Below are positions 1 to 7,792 of a DNA stretch of 64,000 nt, one piece after another. Both the position numbers and the translations under genes were made by a program. Source of the stretch: Lachnospiraceae bacterium UBA3689 (GTDB taxonomy: Bacteria > Bacillota > Clostridia > Lachnospirales > Lachnospiraceae); the NCBI GenBank assembly GCA_002371465.1, contig DFIU01000010.1, positions 301,512-365,511 of the forward strand. The letters run 5' to 3'. The first letter of the stretch is position 1; each line of letters opens with the position of its first letter. Below the pieces are notes generated by a model, which saw only the letters and a program-made list of their open reading frames with translations, made no database searches and had not been told where the DNA came from.

Positions 1-1
1 A

Positions 2-169
2 TCTATACTGGCAATCTCAAGACCGAAAAACAATTTAAGAAGGTCAATACTCTTATCAAAGAAAATGCTAGTTGATAAGCTGAAACAAGAACTTTCATAC
101 TCTCTACAGGAGAGCTATAACAAAATACTGTTTCCGGCGCTGGAGAAAGCGCTTAGAGAAGTGCCTTAA
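2..169 (+). pseudogene. Possible 3' fragment of a larger gene, truncated by the window edge
   Basis: An open frame enters from the left edge and ends at a TAA that overlaps the end of the convergent YafQ gene. Its last 20 residues (ESYNKILFPALEKALRE region) vaguely resemble the segment of Tex-type RNA-binding proteins that reads D-S-Y-K-R-L-x-x-P-S-x-E-x-E-I-R, but in Tex that segment is internal, so this would be a broken copy. The first part shows no such likeness. A real gene end of another family is equally possible. The frame could be fortuitous. Confidence 0.2.
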
Positions 170-438
170 AATAGATCGCTATGTGTCCCCGTTCTGGTCA
201 GATATAAGATCAGCTCATCATCTGATACCTCATAGATCAAAATCCAATCGGGAGTGATATGACATTCCCTACACCCTTTATAGTTTCCGCTTAGATTATG
301 GTCCTTATTCTTTTGTGGCAACGGCTCTCCGTTCGCCAGAAGCTTCAGAATATCGGTCAGCAAAGATAGGTCATATCCTCGCTTCTTCATGCGTTTTAAA
401 TCTTTTTGAAATTTTATCGATGGTCTGATTTTATACAT
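166..438 (-). CDS. yafQ: YafQ-family type II toxin (mRNA interferase)
   Basis: This 90-residue basic protein has the YafQ layout: a helical N-terminus with KFQKDLKRMKKRGYD, the central L-S-G-x-Y-K-G-x-R-E-C-H-I segment, P-D-W-I-L-I-Y, and the C-terminal R-T-G-T-H-S-D-L-F. The conserved His of CHI, Asp of PDW and His of THSD are the expected active-site residues of this ribosome-dependent mRNA endonuclease family. It is the second gene of a two-gene operon and overlaps the upstream DinJ-like antitoxin by 8 bp, the usual arrangement for translational coupling. Length is normal and no damage is visible, so it is probably functional. The family call is strong; activity is inferred. Confidence 0.88.
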   Translation of the reverse strand: MYKIRPSIKFQKDLKRMKKRGYDLSLLTDILKLLANGEPLPQKNKDHNLSGNYKGCRECHITPDWILIYEVSDDELILYLTRTGTHSDLF

Positions 439-691
439 CGAGCAAATCCCTCATCATTTCGTCCACATTATCATAGGTCTTACCGAGTGATGGATCAGCT
501 TTCATCCGCTTTACTTCCTCAATAGCATCAATCGTTTCTGCATTCGGCGTTTCATAGTCAATGACATACTGCATATACCGAATTAGATTACCTTTTACAT
601 TCTGATGATTTTTTACGACAATGCTCTTAAATGCATCATAAGTATCTCTGTCCATAGTAAAAGAACAGGTTACTACTTTACTGTTGCTCAT
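431..691 (-). CDS. dinJ: DinJ/RelB-family antitoxin
   Basis: An 86-residue protein whose N-terminus (SKVVTCSFTMDRDTYDAFK) fits the ribbon-helix-helix DNA-binding strand and first helix of DinJ/RelB antitoxins; the acidic C-terminal tail would wrap the toxin. In-frame GTG (697) and ATG (691) codons are both possible starts; the ATG is chosen because an AGAAAG purine stretch sits 12 nt before it. It precedes and overlaps yafQ. Autoregulation is likely: a 13-bp-arm palindrome lies at 721-750 and overlaps the promoter. Together they form a complete DinJ-YafQ module. Confidence 0.85.
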   Translation of the reverse strand: MSNSKVVTCSFTMDRDTYDAFKSIVVKNHQNVKGNLIRYMQYVIDYETPNAETIDAIEEVKRMKADPSLGKTYDNVDEMMRDLLDV

Positions 692-720
692 AATCACACA
701 CTTTCTTTTTTATAAAACAC

Positions 721-750
721 AATTTACTTAGTAGCTTTACTAAGTAAATT
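721..750. promoter_or_regulatory. Palindromic operator of dinJ-yafQ
   Basis: Perfect inverted repeat with 13-bp arms (AATTTACTTAGTA and its complement) around a 4-nt GCTT centre. It overlaps the -10 box and start point of the dinJ promoter, the usual place for an antitoxin/toxin autorepression operator. It is too AT-rich and too close to the promoter to be a terminator. Confidence 0.7.
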
Positions 751-776
751 ATATTTTGTAATTCAATTTTTGTAAA
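748..776 (-). promoter_or_regulatory. Promoter of the dinJ-yafQ operon
   Basis: On the minus strand a TTTACA -35 (776-771) and a perfect TATAAT -10 (753-748) are separated by 17 nt. Transcription would start near 741, inside the palindrome at 721-750, giving about 50 nt of leader before the antitoxin ATG. Confidence 0.7.
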
Positions 777-911
777 GTTTCGTTACTACAAAGGACAGTG
801 TAATTGATACGAAAAGAGGGACTGTAACCAGGTCAAATGGGACTGAGAGAAGATTCAAACCGGAACAGTAAGAGAATATTACGATGTTTGAAGAAGTCTC
901 TTTTATTTAGA

Positions 912-940
912 TTGACAAAAATCACCTCGTGTAATACATT
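912..940 (+). promoter_or_regulatory. Promoter of the RHH antitoxin-RelE operon
   Basis: TTGACA at 912-917, a 17-nt spacer and TACATT at 935-940, followed 30 nt later by the first gene with a strong AAAGGAG ribosome site. The -10 lies within the 931-948 palindrome. Confidence 0.65.
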
Positions 941-948
941 TGTATTAC
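931..948. promoter_or_regulatory. Palindromic operator of the RHH-RelE operon
   Basis: Perfect palindrome with 8-bp arms (GTAATACA/TGTATTAC) around TT, covering the -10 region of the promoter at 912-940. It is expected to bind the ribbon-helix-helix antitoxin encoded just downstream. Its sequence is unrelated to the dinJ palindrome at 721-750, so the two loci should be regulated separately. Confidence 0.65.
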
Positions 949-970
949 AGAAACAAGAAAGGAGATTGTC

Positions 971-1195
971 ATGTCTACCGTTAGTTTGAGAGTCCCAGAA
1001 GATGAACTAAACATTTTTAAGGCTTATGCAAAGCACAACCATAAGACCTTATCAGAAGTGATCCGAACTATCATGTTGGAACGGATTGAGGACGAATATG
1101 ATCTGCAGGTTTTTGCTGATTACGAGGCGAAAAAAGAAGCCGGAACGTTAAAAACCCGTCCTATCAGTGATCTTTGGGATGAAGTCAATCTATGA
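971..1195 (+). CDS. Ribbon-helix-helix antitoxin (RelB-like, DUF6290 type)
   Basis: A 74-residue protein beginning MSTVSLRVPEDELNIFKAYA, a typical ribbon-helix-helix strand and helix, followed by LSEVIRTIMLERIEDEYD, the second helix. The C-terminal tail (YEAKKEAGTLKTRPISDLWDEV) matches the toxin-binding part of RelB-like proteins of the DUF6290 type. An AAAGGAG site 8 nt upstream fixes the start. The stop codon overlaps the RelE start by 4 bp (ATGA). The neighbour assigns it as antitoxin; it probably represses its own promoter through the palindrome at 931-948. Confidence 0.85.
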   Translation: MSTVSLRVPEDELNIFKAYAKHNHKTLSEVIRTIMLERIEDEYDLQVFADYEAKKEAGTLKTRPISDLWDEVNL

Positions 1196-1455
1196 GTTAT
1201 CAAATAACCACCACTGACCGATTTGATAAAGCATTTAAAAAGCTGGATCACCAAACTCAGCGAATCATCAAAGCGTGGATTGATAAGAATCTAGTCAGCT
1301 GTGAAGATCCGCGTGCCCATGGTAAGGGTCTGACCTCTAATCGCAGCGGTCAGTGGAGATACAGGGTGGGAGATTATCGAATTTTAGCAAAAATAGAAGA
1401 CAGTCAGTTGGTATTGGTACTGATCGCTGTCGGACATAGAAGTAGAATCTACTGA
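1192..1455 (+). CDS. relE: RelE/ParE-family toxin
   Basis: An 87-residue toxin with the RelE pattern: N-terminal YQITTTDRFDKAFKKLD, then H-G-K-G-L-T, W-R-Y-R-V-G-D-Y-R-I-L-A, and the C-terminal V-G-H-R-S-R-I-Y. The basic residues of WRYRVGDYR and the terminal Arg/Tyr fit the catalytic residues of ribosome-dependent RelE mRNases. It is translationally coupled to the antitoxin by a 4-bp overlap. It looks intact. A ParE-type gyrase inhibitor fold cannot be fully excluded from sequence alone, but the C-terminal pattern favours RelE. Confidence 0.87.
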   Translation: MSYQITTTDRFDKAFKKLDHQTQRIIKAWIDKNLVSCEDPRAHGKGLTSNRSGQWRYRVGDYRILAKIEDSQLVLVLIAVGHRSRIY

Positions 1456-1556
1456 GGATACGTGGAACAGGGAATCCATGTAGACCAGATTTTCTATCAT
1501 CGAGCAGTTCAGACAGCAAAGTGATTTTCAACCTCCGCTGCAAAAAACAATATGAC

Positions 1557-2687
1557 TTACCCCTCCGATCCATCTTCATTTTCCGGAAGATCCTTCCTGT
1601 AAATCGTTCCTTTGTCATTGGTCTTCCCACTTTTTTTGTGTTGATCTGCCAAAATGTTTCTGGCTCGTTTTAAATCCATGGTCCGGCTGTCTGCATACAT
1701 CATCGTCGTAGTCGGAGATTCATGGTTTAAAGCCTCCTGAACCAAAGCAACATTGCCCGTAGCTTTCAGCATGTCAGTCGCATAGGTCGCGCGCAGTTTG
1801 TGGGGAGTGATACGTGATCCGACTGCCGGAGCCCCTGCTTTTGCATATTTTTTTACCAGCAGCTGAACCGAACGGACGGAGAGTCTGTGCCCCTGATATT
1901 TGCCGAAGGCAACCAGGAAGAGGGCATTTTCATCTTTTGCCGGATTCAGCAAATGCCGGACGTCCAGATACTCCAGCAAGGCGCGATGAACGTCGTTATC
2001 AAAGAAGACCAGATCCTCCTTGCTGCGTTTTCGGATTACATGAAAATAATGTTCTTCCATATAAACATCTTTCAGATTCAGCCCGACCAGTTCCGAGACC
2101 CGGAGCCCGGTCCGCATCAAAGTCAGGCAGATCGCAGTGTCTCGAACAGCCGTTTTGTCATGGTAAGAGATCTGATGATCCGTAAGTCCCAGTCCGGCTG
2201 CGACACTATCCATAAATTCGTCCTCTTCATGATCCTTGAGGCGGACAATCGTATGGGTTCCCTTGCCTCCGCGTTCTACATTTGCAACCGGATTATGCTG
2301 CAGACGACCGTGAGAGACGAAATAACGCCAGAACATGTTGAGGGCGCTCAGATAGTTGTTGACGGAGCTTTCGGCGTTTTCAACGCCATTTGAGGCGCCT
2401 CCGTGACGAATCCAAGAGGCGAAAGCTTCGATATCCTCAGCCTCCAGATGGGACAGATCTGTCAGAGAAATATCTTTACGATCTTTTTTTTCAAAAAATG
2501 AGTTATTTTGCTGAAGATAGTCGAAGAATTTGCTGATTCGCTGCATATAGGTCAGCCGCGTAGACGGAGACATTTTTCCCTCACGACCAACGAGAAAGGT
2601 CTGGCAGTAGGTAGGCAGATCATCCAGGAGACGATGGACCTTTTCATTGGCGTCATGGTTTTTAGCGTCTTTATATTCAAACTGCAT
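1557..2687 (-). CDS. Tyrosine recombinase (XerC/XerD-type integrase)
   Basis: A 376-residue tyrosine recombinase. An N-terminal core-binding domain (about residues 25-150, with TRLTYMQRISKFFDYL) precedes the catalytic domain. Catalytic residues are visible: Arg in RTGLRVSELVGL, H-K-L-R in the C-terminal part, and the nucleophile Tyr in MMYAD, with LNHESPTTT replacing the more usual LGH-S-TT. An RBS (AAGGAA) precedes the ATG. It is longer than cellular XerC/D (about 300), mainly by an N-terminal extension and a basic tail after the Tyr. It lies between two toxin-antitoxin loci and a 12-bp-arm inverted repeat (2898-2935), so it could serve a mobile island or resolve chromosome dimers; which one is unproven. 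Confidence 0.88.
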   Translation of the reverse strand: MQFEYKDAKNHDANEKVHRLLDDLPTYCQTFLVGREGKMSPSTRLTYMQRISKFFDYLQQNNSFFEKKDRKDISLTDLSHLEAEDIEAFASWIRHGGASNGVENAESSVNNYLSALNMFWRYFVSHGRLQHNPVANVERGGKGTHTIVRLKDHEEDEFMDSVAAGLGLTDHQISYHDKTAVRDTAICLTLMRTGLRVSELVGLNLKDVYMEEHYFHVIRKRSKEDLVFFDNDVHRALLEYLDVRHLLNPAKDENALFLVAFGKYQGHRLSVRSVQLLVKKYAKAGAPAVGSRITPHKLRATYATDMLKATGNVALVQEALNHESPTTTMMYADSRTMDLKRARNILADQHKKSGKTNDKGTIYRKDLPENEDGSEG

Positions 2688-3005
2688 GTTATTGATTCCT
2701 TTTTTATGATTCAGTTGGTAGTTCCCTCTGTATTTTACGGATATCTGATGGCTTGTATTTTTTACACATAGATGATTAAATTGATAATAACTAAGTATTA
2801 AAATCGAACTATATGAAGGGGCATTTTAGGGCATCTGCGGAGATTGTATGGACTAGCTTTCAAACATGTTTTTATGTTATGTTCCCATAAAATCCTTATA
2901 AGTATTCGCTTAATTGATATTATGCGAATACTTATCTTTCTATCCCATCATACTCTTAGGCATTGATTTTTACAAGAATATTCATCCATCACAAACATCC
3001 ATTAT
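2688..3005. other. AT-rich intergenic region between recombinase and sbcC
   Basis: No gene is visible in these 318 bases. They hold the inverted repeat at 2898-2935 and should contain the recombinase promoter (minus strand, near 2690-2780), for which no convincing -35/-10 pair was found. Confidence 0.5.
2898..2935. repeat. Inverted repeat, 12-bp arms with 14-nt centre
   Basis: ATAAGTATTCGC at 2898-2909 is perfectly complementary to GCGAATACTTAT at 2924-2935. As RNA it could fold, but the stem is AT-rich and no T tract follows on either strand, so it is a poor terminator for sbcC. A binding site for a dimeric protein, for example the neighbouring tyrosine recombinase, is an alternative. The 14-nt centre is longer than the 6-8 nt typical of Xer core sites. 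Confidence 0.55.
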
Positions 3006-6000
3006 TTAGCTGACCTGCCACCTGACATGACTGCCGCTGTCGTCCTTTGTGACGATCAGCTGGTCATCCATTTCCTGTTTCAGCTCCGATACATGAGAAA
3101 TAATCCCGATCATTTTGGAACTTCCCGCCATTTCTTTTAAGACTCGGACTGCCTGCGCGCGGGCATGGTCATCAAGAGTTCCGAACCCTTCATCAATAAA
3201 CATCATATCGAGATTGACTGCGGCGGAACCGGCTGTCACCTGATCCGCCATTCCAAGAGCCAGGGAAAGCGCAGCCATGAAGGATTCGCCTCCTGACAAC
3301 GTATTGACGGGACGTTCCTGACCGGTCACCGAGGAATAGACCATCAGATCAAGTCCGTGGTTAGCGCCCTCCCCGGCATGTTCCAGCCGGTACATCCTAA
3401 GCTCAAACTGTCCGCCGGACATCTCCTGAAATCTGAGGTTGGCGGCAAACAGGATCTGTTCCAGATAATAGCGCTGCACATACGTTTCCAGATCCATCCG
3501 CATTCCCGTCTGTTTGCCGGATAAGGTCTGGTAAAGCCGTTTGATTCGCTGAAATTCATCAAGCAGACATTCCCGTTTTTGAAACCGGGACTCAAGATTC
3601 GTTAGGATTTCGCGATTTCGCGACAAATGGTCCTCATATTTCCTGCTGACCTGGTTCAGTTCCTCCGCCTTACGGTCTGCTTCAACCTGGTGCTGTTTCA
3701 AAAGATTCAGATCCGGCTTTTCGCGACCTGCAATGACGGAAATGGCAGATTGAAGGAGGCTTTCCGCCTGCGTTTTTTGGCGGTTAAATGCGTCCACCTC
3801 TGCCTGCATCCGATCAGGATCCTGACGCCTATAGCGTTCAGTCAGGTCCTTCCACCGCGCCTCCTTGACCTGGCTCTCATCCAAAATCTTTTGATAATCA
3901 ATCTTCATACGCTCGGATGCCGCAGCTTCCTCCGGCAGCTCTTTCTCATATTGGGCGATTCGGGTTTTACACTCCTGTAAGGAAGCTGCGGCTCGATCAG
4001 CGGAAGTCTTAGTCCCCTCTGCCGCCCGGTTCGCCACCTGATAGGTCTCCTCAGCTTGTTTCAAGGTATGGAGAGCTTCCGCTTCATTTGAAAATTCCGC
4101 CTGACCGCTAAGACTTTGAAGGGCGCTCTTTGCCGCTTCCAGTTCGGAAAATGCCTTTGCGCGTTGCTGCTCCGCCCTTTCCAAAACATCCCGGCAGGTC
4201 TTTTTCCTCTGACCCATCCCCTCCAGGGACTGACGGATTTTTGCATAGGTATCGACATCCTGGCGAATCTTCTCTCCGATCGCTTGATGATCCCGAATAC
4301 CTGTTTTAAGCAGAACTTCCATCTGCGCTGTTGACGCCTGGTCCGGAAGATCCGGGATAAGCAGGTTCAGACTGCTGCGGAACTGCTTCAAAGATTCATC
4401 GAGCCGGCTCTTCTTTTCATCAGCTGCCTGCCGCTTTGATCCGGCTTCTTGAGAAGCCTCTTCCACTTTCTGCCGCAGAGAATCCGTTTCTCTTTCAAGT
4501 TCCTCAATCCGCTCCCTGGTCAAATGCTGAAGATCTTGAGACAAGGCCGCCGGATGCGGATGATCGAGAGATCCACAGACCGGACAGGGCTCATTGGGAT
4601 GCAGTTCATTCTGAGCCAGATACCCCGCCTGTTGATCCATAAAGGCCCGGTGGCAGGACAGATATTCCTGATTTTTCTCCTCAAAAGCTGCCGATAGTTC
4701 CCTGTAATGATCCACCGCAGCTGCGGCGTTCTTTTGGGATAAGTTGAGATCCTCCTCAAGCTTGGTAATTGCTTTTAAATCAGCAGCCAGAGAGTCCCAT
4801 TTCTCCATCTGGTTCTTCCAGGATTCCAAACGGCTTCCTGAATCCAGGAGATGAGACTCCTGCTCTTTCAGACTCTCCTCCAGACGTCCCAATTCCCGTT
4901 CCTGATCCTGGACTTTAGCATAGGTATCCTTTAAAATTTCCCAGCTCCGCTGCTTTTCCTTAATCTCCTTTTGGACCTTTTTCATCTTTTTGAAAATAGA
5001 AAGGGTCTGGTTCACCCTTTCCTTCACGGCAGAATAAGCTGCCGTCTCCTTTTTTTGCAGAGAACTGGCTTCTTCATGTTTGACTTTCGCATTTTCTGCA
5101 TCTGTCTTAAGATCCGGCAGGCGGTCCTTTTCTTTTTGCAGGCTGCCAATCAGGAAGCCCACTCTCTGAAGCTGATCCTGATAACGTTGAAAGATCGATT
5201 GAATCTCATAAGCCTTTCGCAGATCGGTGATCAACTGGGAAATACTTTGGACTTGAGACTCTTTCTTCTCACAGTCTTCTAAAGTCGCTTCCGCTTCTTC
5301 CTTTGCCTGATAGCTCTTTAAAAGCTGCTCTCCCACACTCAGCTCTTCGTGTGCCTTCAAGCTGGTCTTTTGAGCATCCCTTGAGGATCTTTGCGCCTCC
5401 TTCGCTTTTTCCTTTAGAAAAGCAGTCAGCTTTTTCAGCAGTTCCAGAGCCTCTTCGATATCGACAACGGAAAGATCAGATGCCGTATTGATGCCGGTAA
5501 GCAAATCCTTCAGCCTCTGTTCCTCTTCAAAATCATCCGGCAGGGATACCCGGCTCAGCTCATTGACGCAGAGCATTTTCAAGGAAGCGATCTCCGCTTC
5601 CTTCTCGTTGAATCGTCTTTTTAGTTCCGCGGAAATGTCATCATAGATTCCGGTCCGGAAGAGCTTGCGGAAAATCTCCTTCTTTTCATTCGACTTTGCC
5701 TGGAGAAGTCTGATAAATTCTCCCTGGGCGATCATGGCGGTCTGCATGAACTGGTCCTTGGTCAGCCCCACCAGTTCAAGGAGTTTTAGATTGGTTTCCT
5801 TTTCCGGATAAATGGACCCATCCGGCATTTCCAGCGTCACTTTCTCTGAAACCGAGATCATCCCTGTCCCGCGCTTTTTTGGACGGCTGTGGCGAGGTTC
5901 CCGAAAAGCGGTATATTCCTGCTCAGATCCACCGGACAGGGTTGAAAAGGTCAGCTTCACATAGGGTTCCGTACCGGGAGCGGCAAACTGGCTCTGCATC

Positions 6001-6197
6001 TCCTCTCCAGTCTTCCTGTTGGAAGAAGAACTGGTCTCCCCAAACAGGGCGAATACGAGGGCGTCAAAGATGGTGGATTTTCCGGATCCCGTATCACCGG
6101 TAATCAGAAAGAGGTTCTGACTGGGCTTTGTGAAATCAATATCCGCTTTCTTTCCATAGGAACCAAAAGCCTGCATCTGAAGTCTGATCGGTTTCAT
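3006..6197 (-). CDS. sbcC: SbcC, ATPase subunit of the SbcCD nuclease
   Basis: A 1063-residue SMC-like ATPase. Walker A (GDTGSGKST) is near residue 35, a long coiled coil follows, the zinc hook C-P-V-C is near 535, then the returning coiled coil, the ABC signature LSGGESF near 965 and Walker B with D-E-G-F-G-T-L-D near 1005. SbcC dimerises through the hook and drives SbcD to cleave hairpins and blocked DNA ends in repair. GAGGAG precedes the ATG. In most genomes sbcD lies directly upstream and overlaps it; here sbcD ends 4.8 kb away at 11009 and a regulator/transporter block intervenes. The nearest upstream gene, the ABC ATPase, ends only 37 bp before, so sbcC may be read from the transporter promoter. 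Confidence 0.95.
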   Translation of the reverse strand: MKPIRLQMQAFGSYGKKADIDFTKPSQNLFLITGDTGSGKSTIFDALVFALFGETSSSSNRKTGEEMQSQFAAPGTEPYVKLTFSTLSGGSEQEYTAFREPRHSRPKKRGTGMISVSEKVTLEMPDGSIYPEKETNLKLLELVGLTKDQFMQTAMIAQGEFIRLLQAKSNEKKEIFRKLFRTGIYDDISAELKRRFNEKEAEIASLKMLCVNELSRVSLPDDFEEEQRLKDLLTGINTASDLSVVDIEEALELLKKLTAFLKEKAKEAQRSSRDAQKTSLKAHEELSVGEQLLKSYQAKEEAEATLEDCEKKESQVQSISQLITDLRKAYEIQSIFQRYQDQLQRVGFLIGSLQKEKDRLPDLKTDAENAKVKHEEASSLQKKETAAYSAVKERVNQTLSIFKKMKKVQKEIKEKQRSWEILKDTYAKVQDQERELGRLEESLKEQESHLLDSGSRLESWKNQMEKWDSLAADLKAITKLEEDLNLSQKNAAAAVDHYRELSAAFEEKNQEYLSCHRAFMDQQAGYLAQNELHPNEPCPVCGSLDHPHPAALSQDLQHLTRERIEELERETDSLRQKVEEASQEAGSKRQAADEKKSRLDESLKQFRSSLNLLIPDLPDQASTAQMEVLLKTGIRDHQAIGEKIRQDVDTYAKIRQSLEGMGQRKKTCRDVLERAEQQRAKAFSELEAAKSALQSLSGQAEFSNEAEALHTLKQAEETYQVANRAAEGTKTSADRAAASLQECKTRIAQYEKELPEEAAASERMKIDYQKILDESQVKEARWKDLTERYRRQDPDRMQAEVDAFNRQKTQAESLLQSAISVIAGREKPDLNLLKQHQVEADRKAEELNQVSRKYEDHLSRNREILTNLESRFQKRECLLDEFQRIKRLYQTLSGKQTGMRMDLETYVQRYYLEQILFAANLRFQEMSGGQFELRMYRLEHAGEGANHGLDLMVYSSVTGQERPVNTLSGGESFMAALSLALGMADQVTAGSAAVNLDMMFIDEGFGTLDDHARAQAVRVLKEMAGSSKMIGIISHVSELKQEMDDQLIVTKDDSGSHVRWQVS

Positions 6198-6234
6198 GTC
6201 TCTGTCTCCTCGTCGTTCCAGTGTTTATAAGCTG

Positions 6235-7128
6235 TCACAAGCCCTTGTTACAATCATCAGCCTTATGATTGATATGAATATACGCGTCCTCCAAAGTCAC
6301 TTCGGCTGGTACAGCCCCCTCTAACGGGCGCTGCTCACATAATATTTTAAACCGAATCCCATCTGCTGTCAGCTGCTTTGCTGTAACATGAAAGTTGCTT
6401 TCAATCCATTTTGAATCTTCTTGATTTTTTGTTGAGTAAGTCCATAACTTCCCTTTGGTTTCTGAAATCAGCTGGCTCGCCTGACCTGCATATTTTAACT
6501 GCCCTTTTTTCATAATTAAAATATGATCCGTAGTTGCAGCAAGATCTTCCACTACATGCGTGGAAAACAGTACAGTTCGCTCCATAGAAAAATCGACCAG
6601 CAGCTTTCTGATCCGAACTCGTTCTTCAGGATCAAGTCCTGTTGTTGGTTCATCGACGATCAGAAGCTGAGGCTCATTCAACAGTGCCTGTACCAGCCCC
6701 ACTCGTCTTTTCATGCCTCCGGACAGCTGCTTATTTTTCCTCCCCTTATATTCATATAAGCCGGTTCTTTTTAAGTAGTAATGGATTCTTTTTTCGCAAA
6801 CATCCCGATCAATTCCTGCCATAGTCCCGAGGTACATGAGTGTCTCTTCCACCTTCAGATTCGGGTATAAATTTAATTCCTGCGGAAGATATCCGATCTT
6901 TTTCTGAATGATCTCATAATTCTTTTCTGCATAAGGGATGCTGTCAAACATAAGATTTCCCGCAGTTGGTTTTATAACCGTGGTCAGTACACGCATCAGA
7001 GTTGTTTTTCCGGCTCCATTTTCCCCCAGTAGACCGTAGATTCCATTTCCGATACAAAAGCTCATATCCTGAATCCCTTTCAAGCCGTTCTTAAACTGTA
7101 CGGTTAAGTCGTTCACTTTTAAGATCAT
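6235..7128 (-). CDS. ABC transporter ATP-binding protein
   Basis: A 297-residue ABC ATPase with Walker A GENGAGKT near residue 36, signature LSGGMKRR near 136 and Walker B LLIVDEPTTGLDP near 155, then the switch H in STHVVED. The ~80 residues after the ATPase core are a variable extension common in drug and bacteriocin exporters of the ABC-2 class. GGAGG precedes the ATG, one base after the stop of the small permease. It should power export by the two membrane proteins encoded just upstream. The substrate cannot be read from sequence; the linked two-component system suggests a response to an envelope-active compound. Confidence 0.92.
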   Translation of the reverse strand: MILKVNDLTVQFKNGLKGIQDMSFCIGNGIYGLLGENGAGKTTLMRVLTTVIKPTAGNLMFDSIPYAEKNYEIIQKKIGYLPQELNLYPNLKVEETLMYLGTMAGIDRDVCEKRIHYYLKRTGLYEYKGRKNKQLSGGMKRRVGLVQALLNEPQLLIVDEPTTGLDPEERVRIRKLLVDFSMERTVLFSTHVVEDLAATTDHILIMKKGQLKYAGQASQLISETKGKLWTYSTKNQEDSKWIESNFHVTAKQLTADGIRFKILCEQRPLEGAVPAEVTLEDAYIHINHKADDCNKGL

Positions 7129-7129
7129 A

Positions 7130-7792
7130 TCATTTCCTCCGCCTTTTCAAAGTCTGTGGAATCATTATCCGCAGCATAAGCACCGATAGGACAAAGCCCA
7201 ATAATTTCCCAAAGATCCACTCTTTCAGAGTGCCTCCCGCCTGATTGTGAAACACATAGGCGAAAAGATTATACGGACCTAGTAATGTATCCCCCATTGT
7301 TGAATTTAGTAAAGACCAGACCAGCAGCGAAATTCCAATACCACACCAGATATTTTGAAACAGATTTGAAAGAACAATAGAAAGAACGCCCCAGAAAAAT
7401 ATTGATATACTGACCGCGAATAGATATTCTGCATATAAATTCCACTCGTTCTTCCAATTTCCGACAGAAGGTGTTTGTATGATCAAAAAGAAGAGGTAGC
7501 CCATCGCTGAAAGGAAAAGTAAATACAGAAGTTGTACCAAAATCCTTCTGTTTACCATTCTTCGTTTCTTCTTGAGCGGATATAAGGCAAAGATTTCCCA
7601 TCTTCTCTCCCGTTTATCAATTAGATATGTATCCGCCATGAATGCAATAGACAAAACCGAAACCGCTGGATCCAGTGTCACCCCAATTTCCCTTGTTTCG
7701 GATATTCCTCTGAATAAAGCCAGAAAACCAATAAACAGGATCGAATAGAGCACTTTATAAAACGGAAGCATTATCTTTCTCTCATATTTCAT
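7130..7792 (-). CDS. ABC-2-type membrane permease, small subunit
   Basis: A 220-residue integral membrane protein with about six hydrophobic segments (starting at LYSILFIGFLALF, then near residues 45, 95, 140, 165 and 195) and basic ends. The ATG at 7792 overlaps the preceding permease stop (ATGA) and has GGAG upstream; an earlier in-frame start would lie inside that gene. No catalytic motif is present. Its place between a larger ABC-2 permease and the ATPase identifies it as the second membrane subunit. Sequence alone would not place it in a family, so the role rests on context. Confidence 0.72.
   Translation of the reverse strand: MKYERKIMLPFYKVLYSILFIGFLALFRGISETREIGVTLDPAVSVLSIAFMADTYLIDKRERRWEIFALYPLKKKRRMVNRRILVQLLYLLFLSAMGYLFFLIIQTPSVGNWKNEWNLYAEYLFAVSISIFFWGVLSIVLSNLFQNIWCGIGISLLVWSLLNSTMGDTLLGPYNLFAYVFHNQAGGTLKEWIFGKLLGFVLSVLMLRIMIPQTLKRRRK

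Noticed and set aside
1337..1630. 97-codon minus-strand frame over the RelE gene and recombinase end
   Set aside because: Overlaps two better genes and lacks a start signal.
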